Below are positions 1-8,519 of a stretch of 15,841 nt of DNA, piece after piece (the stretch's first letter is position 1; the number at the start of each line of letters is the position of its first letter). A model generated the notes under the pieces. That model was not told where the DNA came from. It searched no databases and saw nothing but the letters and a program-made list of their open reading frames with translations. A program made the translations under genes and the position numbers. This DNA is from CAZIVO01 sp964542765 (lineage in GTDB: Bacteria > Planctomycetota > UBA1135 > UBA2386): assembly GCA_964542765.1 (NCBI GenBank), contig CAZIVO010000090.1, positions 1 through 15,841 of the forward strand, given 5' to 3'.

Positions 1-2100
1 CAAGATCGCAGCAGCATCGTCCTTGTGTTTCTCGGCATTCCGCTCCGCTTTCTCGACCAGTTGGGCCTCATCGTAGTGGGCGGAGATTGCGCCGTTTCGG
101 ATGCTGATGAGCAGGCCGTCGACCAGAAGTAGATTGCCGAGACCGGAACCGGAAGAGGTGTCGAGGTCGGATGATGAGGGGTCAGTGTCCCCATCCTTGT
201 CGAAGACCTTGATGCCATCCGGAGTCGAGAAGTAGATTCGGTTTGAGGTCAGAGCTCCGAGGGGGATGCCGTAGATGGAGGTTCGTCCGTATTGATCCAG
301 TCCGAGAGACTCGGGGCCACGGACGACGCGTGCGGCTGCCTCGGACTGATCGGAACCGGGTCGCGCTTTGACGGCAAGGACACCGAGTCCGCCGAAGAAG
401 AACTCATCACCCATGGAGCCGAGTAGCCAGCGCAGGTCGACTCCTCCTCGTATCCGGTAGTAGACACGCCACAGGATGGTGCCGGTCTGCATGTCAATTC
501 CCAGCGCATAAGCAGAGTCCAGGGGCATACAGGCGATGACGCCATCAGTGATGGATGGGGGGCTGTTGGCGAAGAAAGCTTCGCGGGCTTGCTGGCCGGT
601 CAGCCGCGTTGGCGGTAAGGGAATGACTTCGTAGGCGGTGATCCAGCGGAGATCTCCCGTCCTTGCATCCGCCGCGAAGCAGACTCCCAGATTGGTCGTG
701 CCGTAGATGATGCCGTCATCGATGGTCAGGGGCGCAGCAGCAAATTCCTTCCGGGCATTGCCGAACATGTTGACTTCGCCCTGGCTGCTACAGATCAGCC
801 GCCGCCAGAGCAATCGACCAGTCTTCAGTCCATAGCATGAGAGGTAGTAGGCGATTGCCCCGGTTTGATCGTGGGAGGGAACGATGACCGTATCGCCATA
901 GATCAGCGGTGGTCCCGCAGCATCGTGCCCCTGCCAGCGGTCTCGCTCATGGTCCCAGTGGCCCCATAGCAGCTTGCCTCCTTTTGTTCGGTCGAAGGCG
1001 AAGAGTCTTCGTGCAGGGATTTTTCGGATGACGTCAATATGCCGGAACCGCTGGCTTTCGCCGATTCCAGGCACTTGCAGTGCGGCTACCACGATGGCGT
1101 CATTGCAGGCAGCAGTCAGCACGACATCGGGGTTGATGGAGCGTTCGTATTCACCGGAGTCGGCCGTTTCGGCCATGGGCCCCTTGGCGTCCCACATGAG
1201 TTCCCCGTTGAGAGCGTCGAAGGCCATGAGCTTTGCGCCGTCATTGACGAAGATACTGCGGAGCCCGCCGATGGCATGCATGGGATAGAGGGAGCCCTCG
1301 AATCCCGATGGACGAACCTGACGCTGCCACATGAGTTTGGCGTTTCCAGGCGGTGCGCGCATGGCGCGTCCCGGTGATCCACCATTGCCGTAGGAAGGCC
1401 ATCCTTCGATCAGCGACTCATTTGTGTCGCCGGGCAGAAGTTTTTGTATCTGCGTTGTTACCAGACGCAGTTCACGGGTTGGTTCACGCAGGTGCCTGCG
1501 CGAAAGGGCGCGGGCAGCAGCTCGTCTCGAATCCAGCGCATCGTGGAGTGGAGAGGTCTCTGCGACACCATCACGGGCCTGGAGATAGTGGGCTGCCGCA
1601 CCGATGCCGTCGCCCGCCTCGAGACAGAGGTCGCCTAGCCGGATACGAGCACGCAACCCGGCTTCTGATGTTGGGAAGCTGCGGGCGAGCATCGGCAGAT
1701 CTTCATTGCGGCCTCCTTTGAAGGCGCGCCGCAGGAGTGAGGCCGCTTCGCGTTGTGTCAGTTTCTCGTAGGCAGCCAAGCCTTCTGCCGGCAACTCACG
1801 TAGGGTCGTGATGACCGCCATGCGCAGCCCATGGAAGCGATCGCCCGTACTGTCCAGGGGTACCACGCCATGGCTACCACTGTGCAGCAATGTTTGCAGG
1901 CGCTCGACTGCTTCGGCGTAGCGGTGTGAGCGGATGTCTTCGTTGGCTTGCGTCCATTCGAAGATGTCATCCTGGGCCCGTGGCAGACTGAACAGGCGAC
2001 CTCGTTGGCCACTCTGCGGGAAGTTCTGATCTTGCCCCTGAGTCGGGGTGGGGAAGCACAGACCGACCGCGGAAAAAAGCCCGAGTCCGAGGAGGCGCAT
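1..2100 (-). CDS. Exported PQQ-type beta-propeller repeat protein (3' end beyond window)
   Basis: An unbroken reading frame of 700 codons starts with ATG at 2100 and is still open at base 1, so the C-terminus is missing. Residues 1-22 look like a Sec signal peptide (a hydrophobic core ending near TQGQ). Residues about 35-240 are Leu/Ala/Arg-rich and helical, TPR-like in appearance. From about residue 290 there are repeated blades of the PQQ/BamB type, with the signature of a hydrophobic strand, Asp, x-x-(T/N)-G and then (L/K)xW: AFDALNGELMW near 290, AFDRTKGGKLLW near 366, GLKTGRLLW near 423, ADARTGDLRW near 477 and GIDMQTGTILW near 533. The part closest to the edge (after about residue 665) becomes charged and helical. 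Such proteins are common in Planctomycetota and act outside the cytoplasm, either as scaffolds or as quinoprotein-like enzymes. I see no basis to choose a substrate. It is transcribed divergently from the MscS gene. Confidence 0.85.
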   Translation of the reverse strand, partial: MRLLGLGLFSAVGLCFPTPTQGQDQNFPQSGQRGRLFSLPRAQDDIFEWTQANEDIRSHRYAEAVERLQTLLHSGSHGVVPLDSTGDRFHGLRMAVITTLRELPAEGLAAYEKLTQREAASLLRRAFKGGRNEDLPMLARSFPTSEAGLRARIRLGDLCLEAGDGIGAAAHYLQARDGVAETSPLHDALDSRRAAARALSRRHLREPTRELRLVTTQIQKLLPGDTNESLIEGWPSYGNGGSPGRAMRAPPGNAKLMWQRQVRPSGFEGSLYPMHAIGGLRSIFVNDGAKLMAFDALNGELMWDAKGPMAETADSGEYERSINPDVVLTAACNDAIVVAALQVPGIGESQRFRHIDVIRKIPARRLFAFDRTKGGKLLWGHWDHERDRWQGHDAAGPPLIYGDTVIVPSHDQTGAIAYYLSCYGLKTGRLLWRRLICSSQGEVNMFGNARKEFAAAPLTIDDGIIYGTTNLGVCFAADARTGDLRWITAYEVIPLPPTRLTGQQAREAFFANSPPSITDGVIACMPLDSAYALGIDMQTGTILWRVYYRIRGGVDLRWLLGSMGDEFFFGGLGVLAVKARPGSDQSEAAARVVRGPESLGLDQYGRTSIYGIPLGALTSNRIYFSTPDGIKVFDKDGDTDPSSSDLDTSSGSGLGNLLLVDGLLISIRNGAISAHYDEAQLVEKAERNAEKHKDDAAAIL

Positions 2101-2484
2101 CCCCCAGGTCGGTTGATTGCAACCGCCCTGCCGGGGGTGTTTGTGTCGGTTCCTACCTCGCATCGTTCTGTTCTAGTTTCGGTTTCCTGGTCTGTTCAGC
2201 CGGAGCCTGATTCACCGGGTCTCTACAAGTATGCCGGATCCGCTGACGATTGCATTTACGTCTGCCGCATCTGGCCTGACGGCGGTGCTTTGTGGTTGTT
2301 TTCACAATTCATGGATGGCTGTGATAGGAACGTCCAAAGGCCGCTAATTTCGCTGCCAAAGCGAGATTATTTCGCTGTTGGGGCCCTTTTCCCCCTTATC
2401 TGCCCGGGCGTTATGTTGTGGCTTTTTCGCGTCCGCTTACCCTGCGATCGATCCAGATATGTCTCAAACTGGGACCGTAGCTCC
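2101..2484. other. Divergent intergenic region between PQQ-protein and MscS genes
   Basis: This 384-base stretch separates two genes that point away from each other, so it should hold the promoters of both. It is less GC-rich around 2285-2420 than its surroundings. I found no sigma-70 promoter with a good match at both hexamers on either strand, and no convincing small gene. The plus-strand frame is open through it, but the translation there is low-complexity and precedes the obvious signal peptide of the MscS protein. The repeated element at 2347-2377 is the clearest structure. Confidence 0.5.
2347..2377. repeat. Duplicated ATTTCGCTG element, candidate operator
   Basis: ATTTCGCTG occurs at 2347-2355 and again at 2369-2377. 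The two copies start 22 bases apart, about two helical turns. Between them lies AAAGCGA (2358-2364), an inverted version of the core, so there are three half-sites in 31 bases. It lies about 110 bases upstream of the MscS start and 250 upstream of the PQQ-protein start. The repeat is visible in the sequence; its role as a regulator binding site is inferred. Confidence 0.3.
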
Positions 2485-3756
2485 ATGAAACCGAATCGTC
2501 GCTCTTTGTTCGCATTCGCTTGCTTGATTGCCAGCTTGCTCCATTCCGGCCTTGTGGCGCAGAAGGATGCCTTGGCTGTCACCGTTGCGCGACCAAACAT
2601 CGCCGTCGAGGAACTCAGCCACAGGTTGCTGCCTTTGCGCAAGGAGCAGATCCACGCCGAGTTGGAAGCCTGGCTCGGCCTCTTGCAGATGAAGGTTGGC
2701 GAGCTGACCGAGGCAGAGATCGCGATCAAGTCTGCGGAGGCGGAGAGTAAGGGTCAGCGGATGGCGGAGATCTCTGCCTTGCGGGACCAGCGCATAGCTC
2801 TTGCCGACCGTGTCAATGCCGTGATCGCTGCCTTCGAGGCGAAGGGTGGAGAATCGGCGGACGAGCGGAAGTACGTCAGTGCGATTTCAGGGTTGGGGGT
2901 CAACGTTGGTGATATGGGCATCGCATGGCAATCGATCACCAACTGGGCGATGTCTTCCGAAGGCGGTCTTCGTTGGTTGAAGAATATCATCCTCTTCTTT
3001 GTCATTCTGATCGCGTTCCGGATCCTTGCCAAGATAGCAGCCAGAGTTGTGGCCAGGACGATGAGAACATTTGGCCAGACATCCGACCTGTTACGGGACT
3101 TCTTCGTCAATGCCGTGCGCAAGATCACGATGTTCATCGGTATCGTGGTGGCATTGTCGGCCTTGGAGATTGATATAGGCCCTCTCCTTGCGGCGATCGG
3201 TGCCGCAGGCTTTGTGGTGGGTTTTGCCCTTCAGGGGACGCTGAGCAACTTCGCGAGCGGGGTGATGATCCTGCTCTACCGCCCTTACGATATTGGTCAC
3301 GCCGTGATGGTTGCCGGAGAGTCGGGTTCGGTCATCGCCATGAATCTGGTCTCCACGACGATTCGCACCGGAGACAATCGGCGAATCGTGATACCTAACA
3401 GTTCGATCTGGGGTGATGTCATCACCAATGTTTCGGGCAACAAGACGCGGAGGCTCGATCTGGTTTTTGGCATTGGCTACGACGACGATATTCGCCACGC
3501 AACCACGGTTCTCGAAGAAATCGTCAAGGGACATTCCCTCGTGCTTGATGATCCGGCGCCTCTGGTGAAGTTGCATGAACTGGCTGACTCGAGCGTGAAC
3601 TTCATCGTCCGTCCCTGGACCAAGACCGAGGATTACTGGGAGGTCCGCTGGGATTTGATCCAGGCAGTCAAGGAGCGCTTCGACGCGGAGGGGATCTCTA
3701 TACCCTATCCCCAGCAGGATCTGCACCTGCATCAGGCAGCCCCTGCGGGTGGGTGA
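2485..3756 (+). CDS. MscS-family mechanosensitive ion channel
   Basis: A 423-residue small-conductance mechanosensitive channel homologue that would release solutes when membrane tension rises after osmotic downshock. Residues 1-26 form a signal peptide. Residues about 45-120 are a charged heptad-like coiled coil, expected in the periplasm. Transmembrane segments lie near 166-185 and 210-228. The pore-lining TM3 follows at about 232-262, with the small-residue Ala/Gly packing (AAIGAAGFVVGFALQG) seen in MscS. The beta domain follows with NRRIVIPNSSIWG near 298-310. The alpha/beta cytoplasmic end closes with GISIPYPQ near 403-410, also typical. The frame is open back to 1948, but ATG 2485 is preferred because the signal peptide starts exactly there and the longer form would overlap the PQQ gene. 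There is no strong Shine-Dalgarno. E. coli MscS is 286 residues; the excess here is the N-terminal periplasmic part. This is the only plus-strand gene in the window. Confidence 0.93.
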   Translation: MKPNRRSLFAFACLIASLLHSGLVAQKDALAVTVARPNIAVEELSHRLLPLRKEQIHAELEAWLGLLQMKVGELTEAEIAIKSAEAESKGQRMAEISALRDQRIALADRVNAVIAAFEAKGGESADERKYVSAISGLGVNVGDMGIAWQSITNWAMSSEGGLRWLKNIILFFVILIAFRILAKIAARVVARTMRTFGQTSDLLRDFFVNAVRKITMFIGIVVALSALEIDIGPLLAAIGAAGFVVGFALQGTLSNFASGVMILLYRPYDIGHAVMVAGESGSVIAMNLVSTTIRTGDNRRIVIPNSSIWGDVITNVSGNKTRRLDLVFGIGYDDDIRHATTVLEEIVKGHSLVLDDPAPLVKLHELADSSVNFIVRPWTKTEDYWEVRWDLIQAVKERFDAEGISIPYPQQDLHLHQAAPAGG

Positions 3757-3770
3757 ACGGGCTCAGCGAA

Positions 3771-3794
3771 CAGCAAGGCTCGGCGGGGTTGCTG
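3771..3794. terminator. Weak hairpin between convergent genes
   Basis: CAGCAA (3771-3776) and TTGCTG (3789-3794) form a perfect 6-base stem with a 12-base GC-rich loop. It lies in the 69-base gap where the MscS gene and the VWA gene converge. There is no T-run on either side, so it is at best a weak or factor-assisted terminator serving both directions. Confidence 0.22.
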
Positions 3795-3825
3795 AAGTCG
3801 TCTGCTTCCCGTTTCTGGTGGATCT

Positions 3826-6219
3826 CTACACCAGGCGTCGTCGCTTGCGGTAGATCCACTCCACCGCGAGCAGGAACAAGATCGCCAGGAGAGTCCAGAT
3901 CGTATCCCACACCGGGCGTGTCGAGCGGTCGATCTCGTTCTGGTAGGGGCGCCTGTCACGGAAGTCTTCCATGAGTTGCTCGGCCTCGGCAAGGAAGAGA
4001 TAGCGGCCACCCTTGGATGCTGCGGCGATTTGTTCGAGCATCCCTCGGTCCTGACTCGACTGTTCCATTTCCCGGTTTGGGAGCTTGACGAGGAGGTCTT
4101 CGCGAGCGAGCACCTCGTCGCTCGGATTATCGTTGGCGTAGACAATGACGCTCACGGCTCCGGGCTGGTCCATCGTTCGGGTGCCTCGGTAAGCCCCTGC
4201 CTCACCAGGTCTGGATCGGAGGATGTACTTCTCGGGCTCTTGATCCGGACGGCGAAAGAAGACAGGGAACTCGCGTGCCTTGCTCGGTTCGAACTCGTCA
4301 TCGAGCACTTCGAGCGTCACCTTGATCTGCCCGCCAGTTTCCATTTCCGCCTTGTCGAGCCGTAGTTCGATCAGGTCATTTCGTCGTTGCAGTCGACCTG
4401 CGGCGAGATTGCGGACGATGTTGCGCCACAGGGGATCGTGGTACTTCTCCCCGTATGGATTGCGCAGGCGCCAGGTCTCGTCGGTTGCGATGAAGAAGGT
4501 CCGGCCACGTGGATAAAAGCTGGCAGCGGCGATCACGCGTTTTCCGAATCGGTTGGCATCTTGTGCGTGGCGCAGGATCACTTCCGCTCCGGCCTTGGCC
4601 TGCTGCACGGGGCGGTAGAAGACAAACTTGTCGAATCCGCTATGCCACAACCTTTCGTTGTCCTTGGGTTCCCGCTTCAGCAGCACGATATCGTGAGGTA
4701 GGACCGGCGTCTCCAGTTGCGGGACGAAGCCCTGGCTCATGTCGATTTCGATCTTCTGCAACTGCAAGGTGTCCTCGAGCACCACTGGCAGAAGGTCTTC
4801 GAGGGGGGTGCCACGGTAATGGTCCGGCATGGCGCGCGGGCCGGACATGCAGCCGACGCCGCCGCCGAACTCGACGAATTCCACCAGCAGTTCGAGCCAT
4901 TCGTTGACTCGCTCTTCCGTGGCGCCCAAGCGCTCGGGCGGCACGTCACCAATGAGGATGACGTGATACTTGAGGAGTTCCTCGCGAGTGCGTGGCAGCG
5001 AGGTGAGTGCTGACAGTGACTCGCTGTGTTCTTGATTCCAGGTTCGACTCGCATCCAGCAAGAAGCATTGCACCTCGATGCTGGAATCGACCCGGAGCAG
5101 GGCATTCTTGACGTAGCGGTACTCCCAGCGTGGCCAGTCATCGATGTAGAGCACGCGGATCTTCTCGTCATTGACGCGCAGGAACCGTGTGTCTTCGTTG
5201 TCCTCCAGGCTCGTTTCCTCGGGGAAGGAAGAGACTTCGAACCGCAGGCTGTAGTCGCCAGCTTCCTCGAAGGCATGGTAGATGCGGACCTTGACGGGCA
5301 CCCCGTCACCACCGAGTGTCGCCGGTTCCGATGCGAGTGACATGTAAGGCCCGTTGTTCCGGGAGCCTTCGAGGGTCACGGTGACCGGCCGGCCGGAGAG
5401 ACCTTCGGAACTGAGGGTGATGTCGAAAGCAACCTCTTCCTTGCGCAGGGCTTCCTTTGGCCCGGAGGGTCCGACAATGCGGATGTTGCGAGGGGCGTTC
5501 GGGTCGCCGACCCCGATCGTGTAGACCGGAATGTCCTGGTCTCGGTAGCGCTGCGCGATCTCGGCGGGTGCGAGGCCACCGTTGTTGCGCCCGTCGCTGA
5601 CCAGGACCAAGGCGTCGAGTTCCGAGGCTCCCGGTGAAGATCGGTGCAGGTCCAGCGCATCGCCGATATGGGTGCGCGGGCCTTGTCCGCGCAGTTCGCC
5701 AAGGTCGCGGATCTGTAGCGGCTTGCGTGAGAACTTGAACATGCGGACGTCGTAGTCCGTGGCGAGTTGGTCGATGAGACCGTCTTGCCGACCGATCACC
5801 CGTGCGACAAGATCGCTACGATGATGAGCAGAAACCTCGTCGTTGATGCCGCTGGCGGCCCGAAGTTTGGTGCGTTGAACTTCGTCGGGGTAGGTGTCAC
5901 GCCGCTTCATGCTCGCCGAGTCATCGAACAGGAAGTGGACCTGGGTCTGAACGCGCGTGTAACGTTTGCGCTCGAATGCCGGCTGGAACAGGGCCAGCAG
6001 GGCGATGGCAATGGCCAGGCCGCGAAGGCTGGCGAGGATGAGGCGGCTGCGTGTATCCAGTCGGGATAGTCCGCCGTAGACCCACCAGGAGAAGATCGCG
6101 ATCAAGGGCAGGATCACCAGGATGATCTGCCAGAGTTCGGGTAGTGCCAGGAAGCGGAAACTCTCCTCGACGTAGGAACCGTCGTCGGCTGGCTTCGCAC
6201 CTTCCTGGAAGATCATCAT
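3826..6219 (-). CDS. Membrane-anchored VWA protein with GATase-like domain (last gene of the MoxR cluster)
   Basis: A 797-residue protein. Two transmembrane helices (about 26-48 and 58-80) are followed by a VWA domain (about 93-240). Its metal site is intact: DDSAS at 99-103, a Thr near 183 in THIGDAL, and SDGRNNGG near 208. A beta-rich region (about 245-350) comes next. From about 354 to 490 there is an alpha/beta domain opening with VLYIDDWPRWEYR and containing ILIGDVPPE and GGGVGCMSG, like the class I glutamine-amidotransferase-like fold. I see no GxCxG nucleophile elbow, so that domain is probably non-catalytic. A final TM helix near 770-788 is followed by a basic tail. ATG 6219 is chosen because AGGAG lies 9 bases upstream. 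An upstream TTG at 6225 would overlap the previous stop (TTGA) but is only 3 bases from the same AGGAG. Expected role: envelope partner of the MoxR ATPase. The target is unknown. Confidence 0.87.
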   Translation of the reverse strand: MMIFQEGAKPADDGSYVEESFRFLALPELWQIILVILPLIAIFSWWVYGGLSRLDTRSRLILASLRGLAIAIALLALFQPAFERKRYTRVQTQVHFLFDDSASMKRRDTYPDEVQRTKLRAASGINDEVSAHHRSDLVARVIGRQDGLIDQLATDYDVRMFKFSRKPLQIRDLGELRGQGPRTHIGDALDLHRSSPGASELDALVLVSDGRNNGGLAPAEIAQRYRDQDIPVYTIGVGDPNAPRNIRIVGPSGPKEALRKEEVAFDITLSSEGLSGRPVTVTLEGSRNNGPYMSLASEPATLGGDGVPVKVRIYHAFEEAGDYSLRFEVSSFPEETSLEDNEDTRFLRVNDEKIRVLYIDDWPRWEYRYVKNALLRVDSSIEVQCFLLDASRTWNQEHSESLSALTSLPRTREELLKYHVILIGDVPPERLGATEERVNEWLELLVEFVEFGGGVGCMSGPRAMPDHYRGTPLEDLLPVVLEDTLQLQKIEIDMSQGFVPQLETPVLPHDIVLLKREPKDNERLWHSGFDKFVFYRPVQQAKAGAEVILRHAQDANRFGKRVIAAASFYPRGRTFFIATDETWRLRNPYGEKYHDPLWRNIVRNLAAGRLQRRNDLIELRLDKAEMETGGQIKVTLEVLDDEFEPSKAREFPVFFRRPDQEPEKYILRSRPGEAGAYRGTRTMDQPGAVSVIVYANDNPSDEVLAREDLLVKLPNREMEQSSQDRGMLEQIAAASKGGRYLFLAEAEQLMEDFRDRRPYQNEIDRSTRPVWDTIWTLLAILFLLAVEWIYRKRRRLV

Positions 6220-6221
6220 AG

Positions 6222-8513
6222 TCAAGATCTCCTGCGCGATACGAAGCGGGCCATGATTGCTTCTCCGATCAGCAGGGCGAGCGCGAGGTAGAGCAGTGGG
6301 ATACCCAGGTCACCGATATTTGCATCGATAGCGACTTCACCTTCAGTCGGTAGCGTGCGGACGACGCGTTCGACGCCCAGTCGTTCGCGAATTTCTGTGT
6401 GGGTGAAGTAGCTGAGGTCACCTTCGACAGGGTCGGGGTTGACGGCGAAAGGGAGGACCTGTCGTTGCTTGGCACCATCGTCATCCAGGATCATCTCGAT
6501 CGAATAGATGCCCGCAAACATGGTGTCACGGAATATGGGCAAGGTGTGTCGGCCCCCGGCCAAGACCTTGCTTTCCTCGCCGATGAGGATCTTCTTGCTG
6601 CCTGCCCGTTCGGGGATGAGAACAGCTATATCGCTGGGTTTCTTACGCAGTGTCGATGCCAGGGGAGCGCCGACCAAGAGGTTGAAGGGGTCTGCGGCAG
6701 GTAGAGCCAGCCAGTTGACCGCCTGGTGAAAGAAGGGAAGTGCGATGCCGATCCACTCGAGGCGGTTCCATCGATTCGGCCGTCGACTCACGGCGCTCAT
6801 CAGGAACAGAGCCTTGCCTGCGCCATGGGTGGAGGCGATCAGCAAAGGGCTGAGTTCGGGGTCGCGAATGCGCGCCAGCACCTGGCTTTCATCGATGTCC
6901 GCTGGCTGCGGGTCCATGCGGGTCGAGATGAATCGGAAGATCGGAGTTTGCTGGAAGGCTTCCTTGTAAATGTCCTGCTGAAGATCGGCGAATACCGGGT
7001 GGTCCGGTTTGTTTATCACCGAGACGAAGTGCTCTCTGCTCCCGGGCTGAAAGCCTGCCGGTTGCAAGAGGCGCATGGGCATTGGACCCTCGCCGATATC
7101 GTGCAGGTGAAGGTTGAAGCTCTGGGGGTCGGTATTGTCACCGAACATGACCAAGAGGCCTGTCCCGTCTTGCATCGCCTGCTTGATGGCGTTCGCCGTT
7201 GCTTCGTTGAGCCTGCTGACGTTGCAAAGGGCGATCAGGTCGTAGTCTTGTGGATTCTCGCGCCCCGAGAGGAATTCGACCGTATCGACGACCTTCGGCG
7301 AGAAGCTGGTCAGTTCCGGCTCTCCCTCGCCTCGTGTGGGGTCGAGCAGTGCACGCAGTTGCTCGCTCTCCATCAGGCTGGCTTCCGTTTCCGCTGAACC
7401 TTCGACGAGCAGCAGACGGAGCCGTTCGCGGACATCAGCCACCAGAAAACGCTGGTTGTCGGCGGAGAGAGGATCATCGTCGATCCGTGCTGTTACCCAG
7501 CGCGGACCGGTTTCACGGAAGGTGATGAAGAACTCCGCTTGCCCCTCGGATCCCGGTTCGACGGTGATTTGCTCGCGCAAGGTTCCGCCTTCTTCAACAT
7601 CCAAGGCGACCTGGATCACCTTGACCGTGTCGGAAAGGTTGCGAACGGTGACGATGGCGGGGATAGGAACTCGTCGAACGGCGTGTGAGCGGCCCAAGCG
7701 TAGATCGGAGATCTGAGCATTGTCATTCCCGGAACTGTCGTCCTTGCGACTTGCGACATCGAGAATGGTCAATTGCGCATGCTTGGCGATCCGTTGCAGG
7801 GAGTCCCGGGCACTGTCCTTGAACATCTCGGCAGTGGGAGCCTCCGGCTCGGAAACTTCCGCACCCTCCTCTTGGTCGTCAAAGGGGTTGCTGCCGAAGG
7901 ATCGTTCCTGCAGGTCGGTGAACACGTAGACCCTGACATCGGGCTCGGGCTTTTCTTCGATCTGCTCGGCGATCTGAGTCAGGCTGGTGGTCAGATCAGC
8001 GGCACTGTCCTCGGGGCCCTTCAGGTTGGCGATGATTGTTTTTGCGCGCCCCAGATTCATTTCTTCCTGGAGCAGCTTGGTTGGGCGGATCCCGGCGCTC
8101 CAGATGGAGACCTTGTGTGAGCCGCCGCCGTCCAGACGCGTGAGAGTTTCTTCGCACAGAGTTCTTGCGCGCTCGAAAGGGCTGCGAGCTCCCTCGGGCT
8201 GGTATCCCATGCTGTAGCTCTGGTCGACCACGAGGATGTGGTGTGCCGTGCTGCCGGTCGGCAGGCCGGTGACGTTCTGCAGCAGAGGGCGAGCGATGGC
8301 CAGTGCGAGGATGATGGGGATCAGGCAGCGGAGCAATAGCAGCAGCAGGTTTTCGGCGCGAAGGCGACGGCGCTGTTTCTTGTAGGCGATGATCAGGAAT
8401 TCCATCGCTGCCCAGGGGCGGCGCTTGTAGCGCTGCCGGTTGAGCAGGTGGATGATCAGCGGAACCCCGAAGAGCAAGGTGCCCCAAAGGAGAGCCGTGT
8501 GAACGAAGGTCAC
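6222..8513 (-). CDS. BatA-domain VWA membrane protein
   Basis: A 763-residue protein with a GTG start at 8513. The next Met is residue 37 and would remove the conserved N-terminus. Residues 1-80 match the BatA (aerotolerance regulator N-terminal) pattern: a first TM helix ending in VPLIIHLLNRQR, a basic loop, and a second TM helix near 55-75. A VWA domain follows, with VVDQSYSM at 95-102 as the metal loop and FTD near 198-200. An acidic insert of about 30 residues (203-232, rich in Glu and Asp) comes directly after. Next are a beta-sandwich region (about 265-360) and an alpha/beta GATase-like segment (about 364-480, starting RLRLLLVEGS). A C-terminal TM helix near 736-756 precedes a basic end. 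The gene starts 6 bases after the DUF58 stop and ends 2 bases before the ATG of the next VWA gene. In Bacteroides the related Bat proteins were linked to aerotolerance; the biochemical role remains unclear. Confidence 0.88.
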   Translation of the reverse strand: MTFVHTALLWGTLLFGVPLIIHLLNRQRYKRRPWAAMEFLIIAYKKQRRRLRAENLLLLLLRCLIPIILALAIARPLLQNVTGLPTGSTAHHILVVDQSYSMGYQPEGARSPFERARTLCEETLTRLDGGGSHKVSIWSAGIRPTKLLQEEMNLGRAKTIIANLKGPEDSAADLTTSLTQIAEQIEEKPEPDVRVYVFTDLQERSFGSNPFDDQEEGAEVSEPEAPTAEMFKDSARDSLQRIAKHAQLTILDVASRKDDSSGNDNAQISDLRLGRSHAVRRVPIPAIVTVRNLSDTVKVIQVALDVEEGGTLREQITVEPGSEGQAEFFITFRETGPRWVTARIDDDPLSADNQRFLVADVRERLRLLLVEGSAETEASLMESEQLRALLDPTRGEGEPELTSFSPKVVDTVEFLSGRENPQDYDLIALCNVSRLNEATANAIKQAMQDGTGLLVMFGDNTDPQSFNLHLHDIGEGPMPMRLLQPAGFQPGSREHFVSVINKPDHPVFADLQQDIYKEAFQQTPIFRFISTRMDPQPADIDESQVLARIRDPELSPLLIASTHGAGKALFLMSAVSRRPNRWNRLEWIGIALPFFHQAVNWLALPAADPFNLLVGAPLASTLRKKPSDIAVLIPERAGSKKILIGEESKVLAGGRHTLPIFRDTMFAGIYSIEMILDDDGAKQRQVLPFAVNPDPVEGDLSYFTHTEIRERLGVERVVRTLPTEGEVAIDANIGDLGIPLLYLALALLIGEAIMARFVSRRRS
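6229..6233 (-). promoter_or_regulatory. Shine-Dalgarno AGGAG that decides the VWA gene start
   Basis: On the minus strand AGGAG is followed by 9 bases and then ATG at 6219. The TTG at 6225, which overlaps the preceding stop codon, is only 3 bases away and so is a poorer start. The site lies inside the 3' end of the upstream BatA-like gene, suggesting translational coupling. Confidence 0.55.
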
Positions 8514-8519
8514 TGCCGG

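Noticed and set aside
2290..2307. TTGTG ... CACAA inverted repeat upstream of the MscS gene
   Set aside because: Only a 5-base stem with an 8-base loop, which is expected by chance in a region of this size.
1948..2484. In-frame N-terminal extension of the MscS gene by 179 codons
   Set aside because: It would overlap the start of the divergent PQQ-protein gene, its translation is unlike any MscS N-terminus, and a good signal peptide begins at ATG 2485.
6726..7397. 223-codon plus-strand frame opposite the BatA-like gene
   Set aside because: It shadows a conserved coding frame on the other strand and shows no family motifs.
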